24,496 bases of DNA, from contig DGTR01000017.1 in assembly GCA_002394395.1 (NCBI GenBank), forward strand, positions 1-24,496, in the 5' to 3' direction. The DNA comes from Bacteroidales bacterium UBA4331. GTDB taxonomy: Bacteria > Bacteroidota > Bacteroidia > Bacteroidales > Paludibacteraceae. Of the stretch, positions 14,177 through 22,327 are shown in pieces (positions within the stretch are counted from its first letter, which is position 1; each line of letters opens with the position of its first letter). The notes beneath the pieces were generated by a model. That model saw only the letters and a program-made list of their open reading frames with translations, did no database searches and had not been told where the DNA came from. Position numbers and translations under genes: made by a program.

Positions 14177-17100
14177 GCACATAGAAGGAGCAATGAAGCA
14201 TCACGGCATCGTGATGGCTTTGTTTATCGCATTAATGGCCTTTGGCATCTGGTCGCTGCCGCGGATGAACAAAGATGAGTTTCCGCAGTTCACCATCCGT
14301 CAAGGTCTCTTGGTGGCTCTCTATCCGGGGGCTACTGCGAGCGAGGTGGAGCAGCAGGTTACTCTCCCTCTCGAGAACTACGTCAACTCCTTTGAGATGG
14401 TGGACAAACAGCTAACCTACAGCGTCTCCGAGGATGGCATCGCTTATGTATATATCATGCTACGCCTCGTCGATGTAGATAATGAGAAAGCCTGGACGAA
14501 GATCCGTGCGGGACTGCCTCTCTTGCAGAAGACCCAGATGCCTACCGGCGTCCTTCAGACCGCTCTCATCGACGATTTCGGCAACACCTCTTCGCTACTC
14601 ATCGCCGTGGAGAGTGACGAACGCAGTCCGCGCGAGCTGGAGGAGTACTCCCGCAAAGTGTGCAGTACCCTCCGTACGATCCCTGAGATGGGCAAACTGC
14701 GGATCATGGGCCAGCAGACCGAAGAGATAGCCGTCACCATCGACGCCGAGTCGCTCTCCCGCTACGGGATCAACCCTTCTGTGCTCCAAGCTCAGCTGGC
14801 GATGCAAGGACTCCGTACCATCGGTGGCGAGAGTGATATACAGGGCGTCCTGCAGGTCGTCATCCCGTACCTCACCGAGTATGAGTTGCAAGAGCAGATC
14901 ATCTTCTCTGACCCCATCTCCGGCGCTACCGTCCGGCTCAAGGATGTAGCGACCATTACCCGCCGGTACCAGGCACCCAAGCAGTATGTCGAGTTTAACG
15001 GCAAACCCTGTCTGATCCTCAATATGGAGATGGTGCCGGGCAATAATATCGTAGCTTTCGGCAAAGAAGTCGATCGCCGCTTAGCGGAAGTAGCCGCACT
15101 CTTACCGCCGGACATCCGTTTCCATCGCATCACCGATCAGCCGAAGGTCGTCAACGACTCCGTCCTCTCTTTCTTGCGGGATATCGTCATCTCCATCCTC
15201 GTCGTCATCGCCGTCATGCTGCTGCTCTTCCCGCTGCGTACGGCGCTTGTGGCATCCACCGGTGTACCGGTCTGCACCGCCATCTGTATCGGTCTGATGT
15301 ACCTCACCGGTATCGAGCTTAATACCGTCACCCTCGCAGCGCTGATCTTCGTCTTAGGAATGATCGTGGACGACAGCGTTATCGTCATCGACGGTTATAC
15401 GAATATCCTCGCGCGCGGTCACTCTCGCTGGTACTCCGCTGTGATCAGTACCAGCATGCTCTTCGTGCCGATGTCTCTGGCAACCATGGCGATCAGCGGC
15501 ATGTTCTTCCCTATGACCCGCATCATCACGGGCCCGTTAGGCGAGTTCGTCCAACTCTTCCCGTGGGCGGTCCTCTTTGCCCTCGTGGCGTCGATCTTCT
15601 ACGCCTCCTGGGTCACCCCGTACCTCGCTTTCCGCTTCGTGCGCGAGCGCAAACCCGAAGAGATGAACCTCGTGGAGCGGGTACAGACGCGTTTCTTCAC
15701 TTGGCTCCAGGGCTCTTATAGACGTATCCTCCGGGTTTGCTTCCACCATCCTGTGATGGTTTGGAGCATGCTGATCGCCGCGATCGTCATCGGCGTCGTG
15801 CTCCTCTCGAACCTCAACCTCCAGCTCTTGCCGAAAGCGGAACGAGAGTTCTTCGCAGTGGAGATCCATCTGCGCGAAGGAGCTACTGAGAAGGAGTCCG
15901 CCCTCGTGGCCGATTCGTTGGCGACCATCCTGCGACAGGACGAACGCGTGACGAGCGTCACGGCTTTCATCGGCCACTCCTCGCCGCGTTTCCATGCCAC
16001 TTATACGCCTCAGACTCCCGCTCCTAACTTCGCCCAACTCATCGTCAACACGACCTCTTCCAAAGCGACCTCGCAGATCCTCAAGGAGTACGGCGATCGC
16101 TATGAGAACTTCTTCCCCAATGCCTACGCGCGCTTCAAGCAGCTCGACTATCAGGCGGTGCGTAACCCCCTCGAGGTGCGTATCAAAGGCGACGATTGGG
16201 AGGAGATGGCGGTGTACGCCGATAGTGTCATGAACTATATGCTCACCCTTCCGGATCTGCAATGGGTCCACAGCGATTATTATAGCATGGCGCCCTCTAC
16301 CCGCATCGTCCTGAACGCCGACGAAGCGACGCGTCTGGGCATCACGCAGACGATGCTCTCCCTCTACCTCCGTCAGGCTACCCAGGGAGCAACCATCACC
16401 ACCCTCTATGAGGGCTCTTACGGCGTACCCGTAGTGCTTTATACTGCCGGTGCTAACGCGCTTAACCCCGAGGAATTGTCCTCGCTGCAGGTGCCGACTG
16501 CCCTCCCCGGCGTATGGGTACCGCTGCGACAGGTCGCTTCCCTCGAACCGAGCTGGCATCATACCTCCCTCGAGCACCGCAACTCCGTCCGTACCATCAC
16601 CGTAGGAGCCGACCTCCGCGGCACGACGAGTCAGGTCTCTGCCGAGCGGACGGTCAAGCAATGGGTGAATACGCATATCACCTCCTTGCCCCCCGGCGTT
16701 ACGATCACTTACGGCGGTCTTTCCGAACTGAACGAACTGCTCATACCTCAGATACTATGGTCTATCGTAGCGGCGCTCGCGGTCATGCTTGTCCTGCTGT
16801 TGTATCATTTCGGTAAGATAGGCCTTGCCCTGCTGACCCTCTCCAGCGCCGTGCTCTGTATCTTCGGCTCGATGCTCGGTCTGTGGCTCTTCGACCTGGA
16901 TATATCCATCACCGCCGTCTTGGGTATCGTCAGCCTCATCGGTATCATCGTCCGCAACGCGATCATGATGTACGAGTACGCGGAGGACAGCCGCAAATAC
17001 AAACATTATAGCTATAAAGACGCAGCTTTCCATGCGGGCTTGCGACGTATGCGTCCGGTCTTCCTCACCTCTGCCACCACGGCACTCGGTGTCCTACCGA

Positions 17101-17264
17101 TGATCATCGCCGCTACCAGCCTGTGGATGCCGATGGGTGTAGTCATCTGCTTCGGTACGATCTTCACTCTTCCGCTGACGGTGACTATCCTGCCTGTCGT
17201 CTATTGGCGCGTGCACGCGAAGAAAGATAAGGAGTTGGAGAATTATGAGAGTACGTATTTTTGA
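14163..17264 (+). CDS. RND-family efflux pump, inner-membrane permease
   Basis: 1033 aa, the usual AcrB-family length. GTG 14163 is chosen because the family begins with the amphipathic stretch (here KHIEGAMKHHGIVMALFIAL) and because it overlaps the adaptor gene by 14 nt; ATG 14193 would remove it. Twelve membrane helices with two large periplasmic loops: FTIRQGLLVALYPGATASEVE near the start, TM4 GMIVDDSVIVIDGY with the proton-relay pair D403/D404 (AcrB D407/D408), and the late helices with GIVSLIGIIVRNAIMMYEY. It pumps substrates out with the adaptor encoded just upstream, using proton motive force. Heavy-metal signatures are not evident, so a drug or hydrophobic-compound pump is most likely. 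Next gene overlaps by 20 nt. Confidence 0.93.
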   Translation: MKTSKHIEGAMKHHGIVMALFIALMAFGIWSLPRMNKDEFPQFTIRQGLLVALYPGATASEVEQQVTLPLENYVNSFEMVDKQLTYSVSEDGIAYVYIMLRLVDVDNEKAWTKIRAGLPLLQKTQMPTGVLQTALIDDFGNTSSLLIAVESDERSPRELEEYSRKVCSTLRTIPEMGKLRIMGQQTEEIAVTIDAESLSRYGINPSVLQAQLAMQGLRTIGGESDIQGVLQVVIPYLTEYELQEQIIFSDPISGATVRLKDVATITRRYQAPKQYVEFNGKPCLILNMEMVPGNNIVAFGKEVDRRLAEVAALLPPDIRFHRITDQPKVVNDSVLSFLRDIVISILVVIAVMLLLFPLRTALVASTGVPVCTAICIGLMYLTGIELNTVTLAALIFVLGMIVDDSVIVIDGYTNILARGHSRWYSAVISTSMLFVPMSLATMAISGMFFPMTRIITGPLGEFVQLFPWAVLFALVASIFYASWVTPYLAFRFVRERKPEEMNLVERVQTRFFTWLQGSYRRILRVCFHHPVMVWSMLIAAIVIGVVLLSNLNLQLLPKAEREFFAVEIHLREGATEKESALVADSLATILRQDERVTSVTAFIGHSSPRFHATYTPQTPAPNFAQLIVNTTSSKATSQILKEYGDRYENFFPNAYARFKQLDYQAVRNPLEVRIKGDDWEEMAVYADSVMNYMLTLPDLQWVHSDYYSMAPSTRIVLNADEATRLGITQTMLSLYLRQATQGATITTLYEGSYGVPVVLYTAGANALNPEELSSLQVPTALPGVWVPLRQVASLEPSWHHTSLEHRNSVRTITVGADLRGTTSQVSAERTVKQWVNTHITSLPPGVTITYGGLSELNELLIPQILWSIVAALAVMLVLLLYHFGKIGLALLTLSSAVLCIFGSMLGLWLFDLDISITAVLGIVSLIGIIVRNAIMMYEYAEDSRKYKHYSYKDAAFHAGLRRMRPVFLTSATTALGVLPMIIAATSLWMPMGVVICFGTIFTLPLTVTILPVVYWRVHAKKDKELENYESTYF

Positions 17265-17793
17265 TCATATGGAGGAGTGCACTGAGGAGGCGGTTCAAGC
17301 GATGCTGCCTCAGGTCTCTCAGCAACGCCGCGAACAAGCGCTGCGGTTCCGTCATGTCTTCGGACGGTTCTGCTGTTTGAAATCGTGGTTGATGCTGAGT
17401 GCAATGCATATTGGAGAGATGGAGTTTTTGTATAATGAACATGGGAAACCCTATATAGAAGGGGGACCTTTCTTCTCCATCAGTCATTGCAAAGAAGCGA
17501 TAGCGGTCGCCCTGGATGATCAGCCTATAGGCATCGACATCGAGTCTATACGCCGCTTTGATCCCGAACTCGTCACCCGGACGATGTCTCCCTCCGAGCA
17601 AGCCCTTATCGCCGCTTCCGACCATCCTGAGCGTGCGTTTATCCGCCTCTGGACACAGAAAGAAGCGGTCCTCAAAGCCGAAGGAACAGGCATCTCCTCT
17701 TTTGACCAGCTCTGTTCGGCGCTCGATAACCCGTCCTACACCTTGGACACCCACGAATCCGAAGGCTATATCTACACGGTAGCCTACAAATGA
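17245..17793 (+). CDS. 4'-phosphopantetheinyl transferase (Sfp/AcpT type)
   Basis: 182 aa. Motifs in order: GKPY (67-70), FFSISHCKEAIAVAL (76-90), IGIDIE with Mg-binding D98 and E100, and the LWTQKEAVLKAEGTG helix (135-149; E140 and K144). These are the P1-P3 motifs of Sfp-type enzymes, which move the phosphopantetheine arm of coenzyme A onto a serine of a carrier protein. The length is shorter than Sfp (about 224) but normal for AcpT-like Bacteroidota versions. No polyketide, peptide-synthetase or carrier-protein gene is in the window, so the target may be a fatty-acid or aryl-polyene/lipid carrier elsewhere. The start overlaps the RND gene by 20 nt. Confidence 0.93.
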   Translation: MRVRIFDHMEECTEEAVQAMLPQVSQQRREQALRFRHVFGRFCCLKSWLMLSAMHIGEMEFLYNEHGKPYIEGGPFFSISHCKEAIAVALDDQPIGIDIESIRRFDPELVTRTMSPSEQALIAASDHPERAFIRLWTQKEAVLKAEGTGISSFDQLCSALDNPSYTLDTHESEGYIYTVAYK

Positions 17794-17810
17794 CCAAATA
17801 GTAAATGACC
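17788..17810. repeat. Junction repeat AAATGACC / AAATAGT / AAATGACC
   Basis: Begins in the last codons of the phosphopantetheinyl transferase gene; the TGA stop (17791-17793) is part of the first unit. Further A/T-rich text with a second AATAGTAAAT copy near 17852 runs almost to the dnaX start. Confidence 0.75.
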
Positions 17811-17866
17811 CATACGGCAAAGCAGATCGTATGAACAAAGTGAATAAAGAAATAGTAAATAGTTTT

Positions 17867-19552
17867 ATGTCTGATTACATTGTTTCCGCGCGAAAGTACC
17901 GTCCCCAGACCTTCGAGTCCGTGGTCGGACAACAGGCTCTGACGCAGACCCTGCAGAACGCCATCCGTCTTAACAGGTTGGCGCATGCCTACCTCTTCTG
18001 CGGTCCACGAGGCGTCGGCAAGACCACCTGTGCGCGTATCTTCGCCAAGACCATCAACTGTCTCAACCCCCAGAACGGGCACGACGCTTGTAACGAGTGT
18101 GAGTCCTGCCGGGCGTTCAATGAGCAGCGGTCGTTTAATATCCACGAACTCGATGCAGCGTCGAACAACTCCGTCGAAGATATCAAATCCATCCTCGACC
18201 AGGTGCGTATCCCGCCGCAGATAGGGAAGTACTCGGTCTTCATCATCGATGAGGTTCACATGCTCTCTACCGCTGCCTTCAACGCCCTGCTCAAGACCCT
18301 CGAGGAACCGCCTTCATACGCGATCTTCATCCTCGCGACGACGGAGAAACATAAGGTCCTGCCGACCATCCTCAGCCGTTGCCAGGTTTATGACTTCAAC
18401 CGCATCACCGTCCCTGACACCATCGCTTATCTGCAATCGGTTGCCGCGAACGAAGGCATCTCCGTGACCGAAGATGCGCTGAACGTCGTCGCGCAGAAGG
18501 CAGACGGCGGCATGCGTGACGCCCTCTCGATCTTCGACCAACTCGTCGCATTCTGCGGTACAACCATCACCTATGAGCAGACGATAGCGGTACTCAATGT
18601 ACTCAACTCCGACTACTATTTTCAACTCGTGGACGCAGCGCTCCGCCATGACGTCACGGCTTCGTTGTTGCTCTTCAACGACGTCCTCTCCCATGGCTTC
18701 GACGCTTCGCATTTCGTCACGGGCTTAGCCCAGCACCTGCGCGACGTACTCGTCTCCAAGGACCCGCAGACCCTGCCGCTGCTCGAGACCAGCGACTCTA
18801 TCCGCCAGCGCTACGCCGAGCAGGCCGCTCATTGTGCACCTGTGTGGCTCTTTCAGGCACTCGACATCCTCAATACCTGCGATATCAACTACCGCACCGC
18901 GCGTAACAAACGCCTCACCGTCGAGCTCGCCCTCGTCAAACTCTGCCAACTCGGCGTCCAGGTGGTGGTTCCCGGTAGCCCGAGTAAGCCTAGTAGCCCT
19001 AGTAGCCCTAGTAGCCCTAGCAGTCCTATTAGCCCTATTAGCCCTATTAGCCCGAGTAGTCCTAGTACCCCTAGTGCCCCTAGTAGTCCTAGTATGCCCA
19101 AGATACCGAAGATCTCCCTTGGGCTCGGCGTTAAGAAAGAGCAACCGGCGCAGCCCTCACAGGCTCACGAGGCTCCCAAACAGGAGGAAAACCGCCCTTT
19201 TACGGATGACCAACTCAGAGGCGCATGGGTTGGTCTGGCGGCGTCGCATGCCGATGAACTGCGCCTCAAACAGCTGATGGAGACCTACACCCCCTCTCTC
19301 ATCTCCGACACCTCTGCACAGATCAAGATGCCCAACCCCTGGCAGATGAAGGAGCTGCAGAAAGCCATGCCCTCGCTCCTGAAACAACTACGAGCAACCC
19401 TCCATAACGACCTCCTGGATATACAAGTCATACAAGAGGAGTTTAACCAAGAGCAGATGGCCTTCACCGCCGAGGAGAAATACGCCCTCATGGCGGAGCA
19501 GAACCCTGCCCTTGCGCAGATGAAGGAATTACTGGACCTGCAAATAGACTAA
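17867..19552 (+). CDS. dnaX: DNA polymerase III subunit gamma/tau
   Basis: 561 aa from ATG 17867 (MSDYIVSARKYRPQTFESVV). An in-frame ATG at 17831 lies in low-complexity leader and adds 12 unlikely residues. Clamp-loader ATPase: Walker A GPRGVGKTT (46-54), zinc-binding cysteines C65, C75, C78 and C81, Walker B IIDEVHML, sensor 1 ATTEKHK, and the SRC arginine-finger motif. Domain III follows to about residue 365. The linker 370-411 is made of Pro-Ser triplets coded by a 9-bp repeat. The C-terminus ends with EEKYALMAEQNPALAQMKEL, as in other Bacteroidota. It loads the sliding clamp and ties together the replicase. No A-rich slippery site was seen near the linker, so I expect only the full-length tau form. 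Confidence 0.95.
   Translation: MSDYIVSARKYRPQTFESVVGQQALTQTLQNAIRLNRLAHAYLFCGPRGVGKTTCARIFAKTINCLNPQNGHDACNECESCRAFNEQRSFNIHELDAASNNSVEDIKSILDQVRIPPQIGKYSVFIIDEVHMLSTAAFNALLKTLEEPPSYAIFILATTEKHKVLPTILSRCQVYDFNRITVPDTIAYLQSVAANEGISVTEDALNVVAQKADGGMRDALSIFDQLVAFCGTTITYEQTIAVLNVLNSDYYFQLVDAALRHDVTASLLLFNDVLSHGFDASHFVTGLAQHLRDVLVSKDPQTLPLLETSDSIRQRYAEQAAHCAPVWLFQALDILNTCDINYRTARNKRLTVELALVKLCQLGVQVVVPGSPSKPSSPSSPSSPSSPISPISPISPSSPSTPSAPSSPSMPKIPKISLGLGVKKEQPAQPSQAHEAPKQEENRPFTDDQLRGAWVGLAASHADELRLKQLMETYTPSLISDTSAQIKMPNPWQMKELQKAMPSLLKQLRATLHNDLLDIQVIQEEFNQEQMAFTAEEKYALMAEQNPALAQMKELLDLQID
18974..19099. repeat. 9-bp coding repeat (CCTAGTAGC)n in dnaX
   Basis: Fourteen units, coding for GSP, SKP, four SSP, three ISP, SSP, STP, SAP, SSP and SMP. 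The unit is a multiple of three, so copy-number change keeps the frame and only alters linker length between the ATPase/collar part and the C-terminal domains. Confidence 0.9.
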
Positions 19553-19595
19553 ATGACCCGATAAATGGTACATCGTAAATGACCAAATGGTAAAT
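19549..19595. repeat. Junction repeat with TAAATGACC / TAAATGGTA units, contains the next start codon
   Basis: CTAAATGACCCGA, TAAATGGTACATCG, TAAATGACCAAATGG, TAAAT. It begins on the TAA stop of dnaX (19550-19552), and the ATG of the next gene (19587-19589) lies inside the last AAATGG copy. Confidence 0.8.
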
Positions 19596-21290
19596 CTCCT
19601 GTCATATCTGCCGACTACCAAGAAGGAAACCGACCTTCGCGGATGGGATGAAGTGGACATTGTCTTCTTCACCGGCGATGCCTATATCGACCACCCCTCT
19701 TTCGGAGCGGCGGTCTTGGGGCGTGTGCTTGAAGCGGCAGGTTATCGCGTAGCCATCGTACCGCAGCCGGACTGGCACGGCGACTTCCGTGATTTTAAGA
19801 AATTCGGCCGCCCACGGCTGTATTTCGCCGTCTCGGCAGGGTCGATGGACTCGATGGTCAACCATTATACCGCCGCCAAACGCCGTCGCTCCGATGATGC
19901 CTATACGCCCGAAGGCAGGGCAGGGATGCGACCCGATTACTGTACCGTCACCTACTGTCGCATCCTCAAGCAGCTCTACCCCGATGTGCCTGTCGTCATT
20001 GGCGGCATCGAGGCCTCCATGCGCCGCCTTACCCATTACGACTACTGGCAGGACCGGCTCATGCCCTCTATCCTCGTTGATAGCGGTGCCGACCTCCTCG
20101 TCTATGGCATGGGTGAGCAAGCCATGACCGAGATAGCTGATCGACTTTCGACTTTCGACTTTCGACTTTCGGCTCTTCATTCCATCCCTCAGACGGCCTA
20201 TCTGACGAACGACAAATCCGAGCTCCCGCAAGACGCTATCATGCTCGCGTCCCATGAGCAGGCCGTCAAAGACAAACGCGCTCATGCGGAGAATTTCCGC
20301 CTCATGGAGATCGAGTCCAATAAGATTCACCAGACAACCCTCGTGCAGCCGGTCGGTGACCGATGGGTGGTGGTCAATCCTTCGTACCCGCCCATGACTA
20401 CCGAGCAGCTCGACGCTATCTACGATCTGCCCTACCAATATACGCCGCACCCCAAATACAAGGACAAACGCATCCCGGCATACGAGATGATCAAGTGGTC
20501 CGTCTGTATGCATCGCGGCTGTTTCGGCGGTTGCTCGTTCTGTACTATCTCTGCCCACCAGGGCAAGCAGATCGTCTCGCGCTCCAAGGCCTCGATCCTC
20601 CGCCAGATAGAGCGGTTGAGCCGTCTGCCGGATTTCCACGGCGTCATCTCCGACCTCGGTGGACCCTCGGCGAACATGTACGGCATGCATGGCAAGGACA
20701 TGTCTCTCTGCGAGCGTTGTGCACGACCTTCGTGCCTGCAGCCGGCGATATGTAAGAACCTCAATCAGGATTTCGGGCCCCTCCTGGATATCTACCGCAC
20801 GGTCGATCGGCTGCCGTATATCAAGCATGCTTTCGTCGGTTCCGGCATTCGCTATGACCTCATGTCCGAACCCTATGCCCGCCAACTCATCACCCGTCAT
20901 GTCTCCGGACGACTGAAGGTCGCACCCGAGCATTCGGACAATACCGTCCTGAAGATCATGCGCAAACCCTCATGGGAGAACTACCTCCGCTTCCGGGAGC
21001 TTTTCCTGCGTATCAATAAGGAAGCCGGGCTGAACCAACAACTCATCCCCTATTTCATCTCTTCTCATCCCGGCTGTACCAAGCAGGCGATGAAGCACCT
21101 CGCCGACGAGACGAAGAAGATGCATTACCGCCCTGAGCAGGTTCAGGACTTCACTCCTACACCCATGACCCTCTCCACTACGATGTTCTATACCGGCATC
21201 AACCCCTATACCCGCGAGCCGATCTATGTCGCCCGCACCCCCGAAGAGAAGAAACAACAAAACCAGTACTTCTTCTGGTACAAGAAATGA
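19587..21290 (+). CDS. YgiQ-family radical SAM protein (UPF0313)
   Basis: 567 aa. The N-terminal domain starts YLPTTKKETDLRGWDEVDIV, then TGDAYIDHPSFG, the hallmark of YgiQ proteins, with a cobalamin-binding-like fold. The radical SAM cluster motif is C312-FGG-C316-SF-C319 in HRGCFGGCSFCTISAHQG. Other family marks are GGIEASMRRLTHYDYW, LKVAPEHSD and the C-terminal DFTPTPMTLSTTMFYTG. It is shorter than E. coli YgiQ (about 740 aa) because the extra C-terminal tail is absent, as I expect in Bacteroidota. The reaction is unknown. Residues about 185-195 (RLSTFDFRLSA) are coded by a heptamer repeat in a variable loop. The start codon lies in the junction repeat after dnaX. Confidence 0.92.
   Translation: MVNLLSYLPTTKKETDLRGWDEVDIVFFTGDAYIDHPSFGAAVLGRVLEAAGYRVAIVPQPDWHGDFRDFKKFGRPRLYFAVSAGSMDSMVNHYTAAKRRRSDDAYTPEGRAGMRPDYCTVTYCRILKQLYPDVPVVIGGIEASMRRLTHYDYWQDRLMPSILVDSGADLLVYGMGEQAMTEIADRLSTFDFRLSALHSIPQTAYLTNDKSELPQDAIMLASHEQAVKDKRAHAENFRLMEIESNKIHQTTLVQPVGDRWVVVNPSYPPMTTEQLDAIYDLPYQYTPHPKYKDKRIPAYEMIKWSVCMHRGCFGGCSFCTISAHQGKQIVSRSKASILRQIERLSRLPDFHGVISDLGGPSANMYGMHGKDMSLCERCARPSCLQPAICKNLNQDFGPLLDIYRTVDRLPYIKHAFVGSGIRYDLMSEPYARQLITRHVSGRLKVAPEHSDNTVLKIMRKPSWENYLRFRELFLRINKEAGLNQQLIPYFISSHPGCTKQAMKHLADETKKMHYRPEQVQDFTPTPMTLSTTMFYTGINPYTREPIYVARTPEEKKQQNQYFFWYKK
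20141..20172. repeat. Heptamer repeat (TCGACTT)4 inside the ygiQ-like gene
   Basis: Four perfect TCGACTT units (20141-20168) and a partial fifth (TCGG). It is the reverse complement of the GTCGAAA heptamer in the MATE gene. The 7-bp period means that copy-number change would shift the frame. Confidence 0.9.
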
Positions 21291-21312
21291 CTAAATGACC
21301 AAATAGTAAATA
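21286..21312. repeat. Junction repeat AAATGACT / AAATGACC / AAATAGT / AAAT
   Basis: The first unit holds the TGA stop (21288-21290) of the ygiQ-like gene. The array ends 6 nt before the ATG of the peptidase gene. The core AAATGACCAAATAGTAAAT is identical to that at 17788. Confidence 0.85.
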
Positions 21313-21317
21313 TCTTT

Positions 21318-22283
21318 ATGGCAAAGAAATATCGCATCAACCCTGAGACGCTCCAACTCGAGCGCATCGAACACGGCTTTCGTTACTGGCTCCGCCGTTC
21401 CGGAGGATATATCCTCGGAGGTATCTGTCTGGGAGTCATCTTCTTCTATGTCTTCCTCTATTTCTATCCCTCGCCCAGAGAGGCTTCCCTCATGCAATAT
21501 AACCGCAACCTCTCTGCCGAACTCGAGGTCATGGGTAAGCAGGTGGACCAGATGCAGATCGTCCTCTCCGACCTCTCCCAGCGTGACGATAACCTCTATC
21601 GCGCGATGTTAGGAGCCGAGCCTATCCCTCTCTCCGCGCGTATGGGAGCCTCCCAGCAGATCTCTTACTACGACTCGCTCGCCCGTATGACGAATACCCA
21701 ACTCGCAGCCGATATCCGCCGCAAGGTGGACATCCTCGAGAAGGAACTCTACGTCCAGGCACGTTCGTATGATGAGATCGTCGAGCTGGCGAAGAACCAG
21801 GAGACCCGTATGGAGAATATCCCTGCTATCCAACCCGTCCTCAATAAGGACCTCAAGCGCATGGCGTCCGGCTACGGATGGCGTGTCGATCCCGTCTATC
21901 ATATCCGACGTTTCCATGAGGGTATGGACTTCTCTGCACCTGTCGGAACGGAGATCTTCGCTACCGGTAATGGTACCGTCACTTATTCCGGCTGGCGTCA
22001 GGGCTACGGAGAGACCATCGAGATCGATCATGGCTTCCATTACGCTACCCTCTACGCCCACTGCTCCAAACGACTCGTCAGGGTAGGGCAGAAAGTCAAA
22101 CGGGGAGAGGTCATCGCCAAGGTCGGCAATACCGGCAAATCCACCGGACCACACCTCCATTATGAGGTCCATTATAACGACCGGCCTATCGATCCCAGAA
22201 ACTACTATTTCTACGATCTCTCCCCCGAGGACTACGACCGCATGGTCCAACTCTCCTCGAATATGGGTAACATGATGGATTGA
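21318..22283 (+). CDS. Membrane-anchored M23 (LytM-type) metallopeptidase
   Basis: 321 aa. The cytoplasmic head MAKKYRINPETLQLERIEHG is followed by one membrane helix (about residues 31-52), a coiled-coil region (about 58-105 and 130-165) and a C-terminal peptidase M23 domain (about 185-305). Zinc ligands: H200 and D204 in RFHEGMDFSAP, and H281 in GPHLHYEV, with H279 as the catalytic histidine of the HxH motif; a further histidine lies in LYAHCSK. All LytM residues are present, so it should be an active peptidoglycan endopeptidase in the periplasm rather than an EnvC-type activator. Last gene of the long plus-strand run; it converges on the Crp-like gene with a shared palindrome between them. 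Confidence 0.93.
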   Translation: MAKKYRINPETLQLERIEHGFRYWLRRSGGYILGGICLGVIFFYVFLYFYPSPREASLMQYNRNLSAELEVMGKQVDQMQIVLSDLSQRDDNLYRAMLGAEPIPLSARMGASQQISYYDSLARMTNTQLAADIRRKVDILEKELYVQARSYDEIVELAKNQETRMENIPAIQPVLNKDLKRMASGYGWRVDPVYHIRRFHEGMDFSAPVGTEIFATGNGTVTYSGWRQGYGETIEIDHGFHYATLYAHCSKRLVRVGQKVKRGEVIAKVGNTGKSTGPHLHYEVHYNDRPIDPRNYYFYDLSPEDYDRMVQLSSNMGNMMD

Positions 22284-22286
22284 TAC

Positions 22287-22313
22287 AAAAAACCCCTCCT
22301 TCGAAGGAGGGGG
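22287..22313 (-). terminator. Terminator of the crp-like operon, REP-like palindrome
   Basis: A perfect 20-bp palindrome CCCCTCCTTCGAAGGAGGGG (22293-22312) is followed on the minus strand by six T (22292-22287). It terminates the minus-strand operon 15 nt after its stop. On the plus strand it is followed by a G-rich stretch (GTTGGGGGTAGG), so it ends plus-strand transcription less clearly. The same C-rich palindrome type occurs at 7047. Confidence 0.8.
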
Positions 22314-22327
22314 TTGGGGGTAGGCTT

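Noticed and set aside
15537..16676. 379-codon minus-strand open frame opposite the RND pump gene
   Set aside because: Antisense shadow caused by codon bias; the RND frame is continuous over 1033 residues.
18974..19140. Programmed frameshift site in dnaX giving a gamma form
   Set aside because: No A-AAA-AAG type slippery run or following strong hairpin was seen near the linker.
19602..20933. 443-codon minus-strand open frame opposite the ygiQ-like gene
   Set aside because: The plus strand encodes a complete radical SAM protein with its CxxxCxxC motif; the antisense translation shows no recognisable domain.
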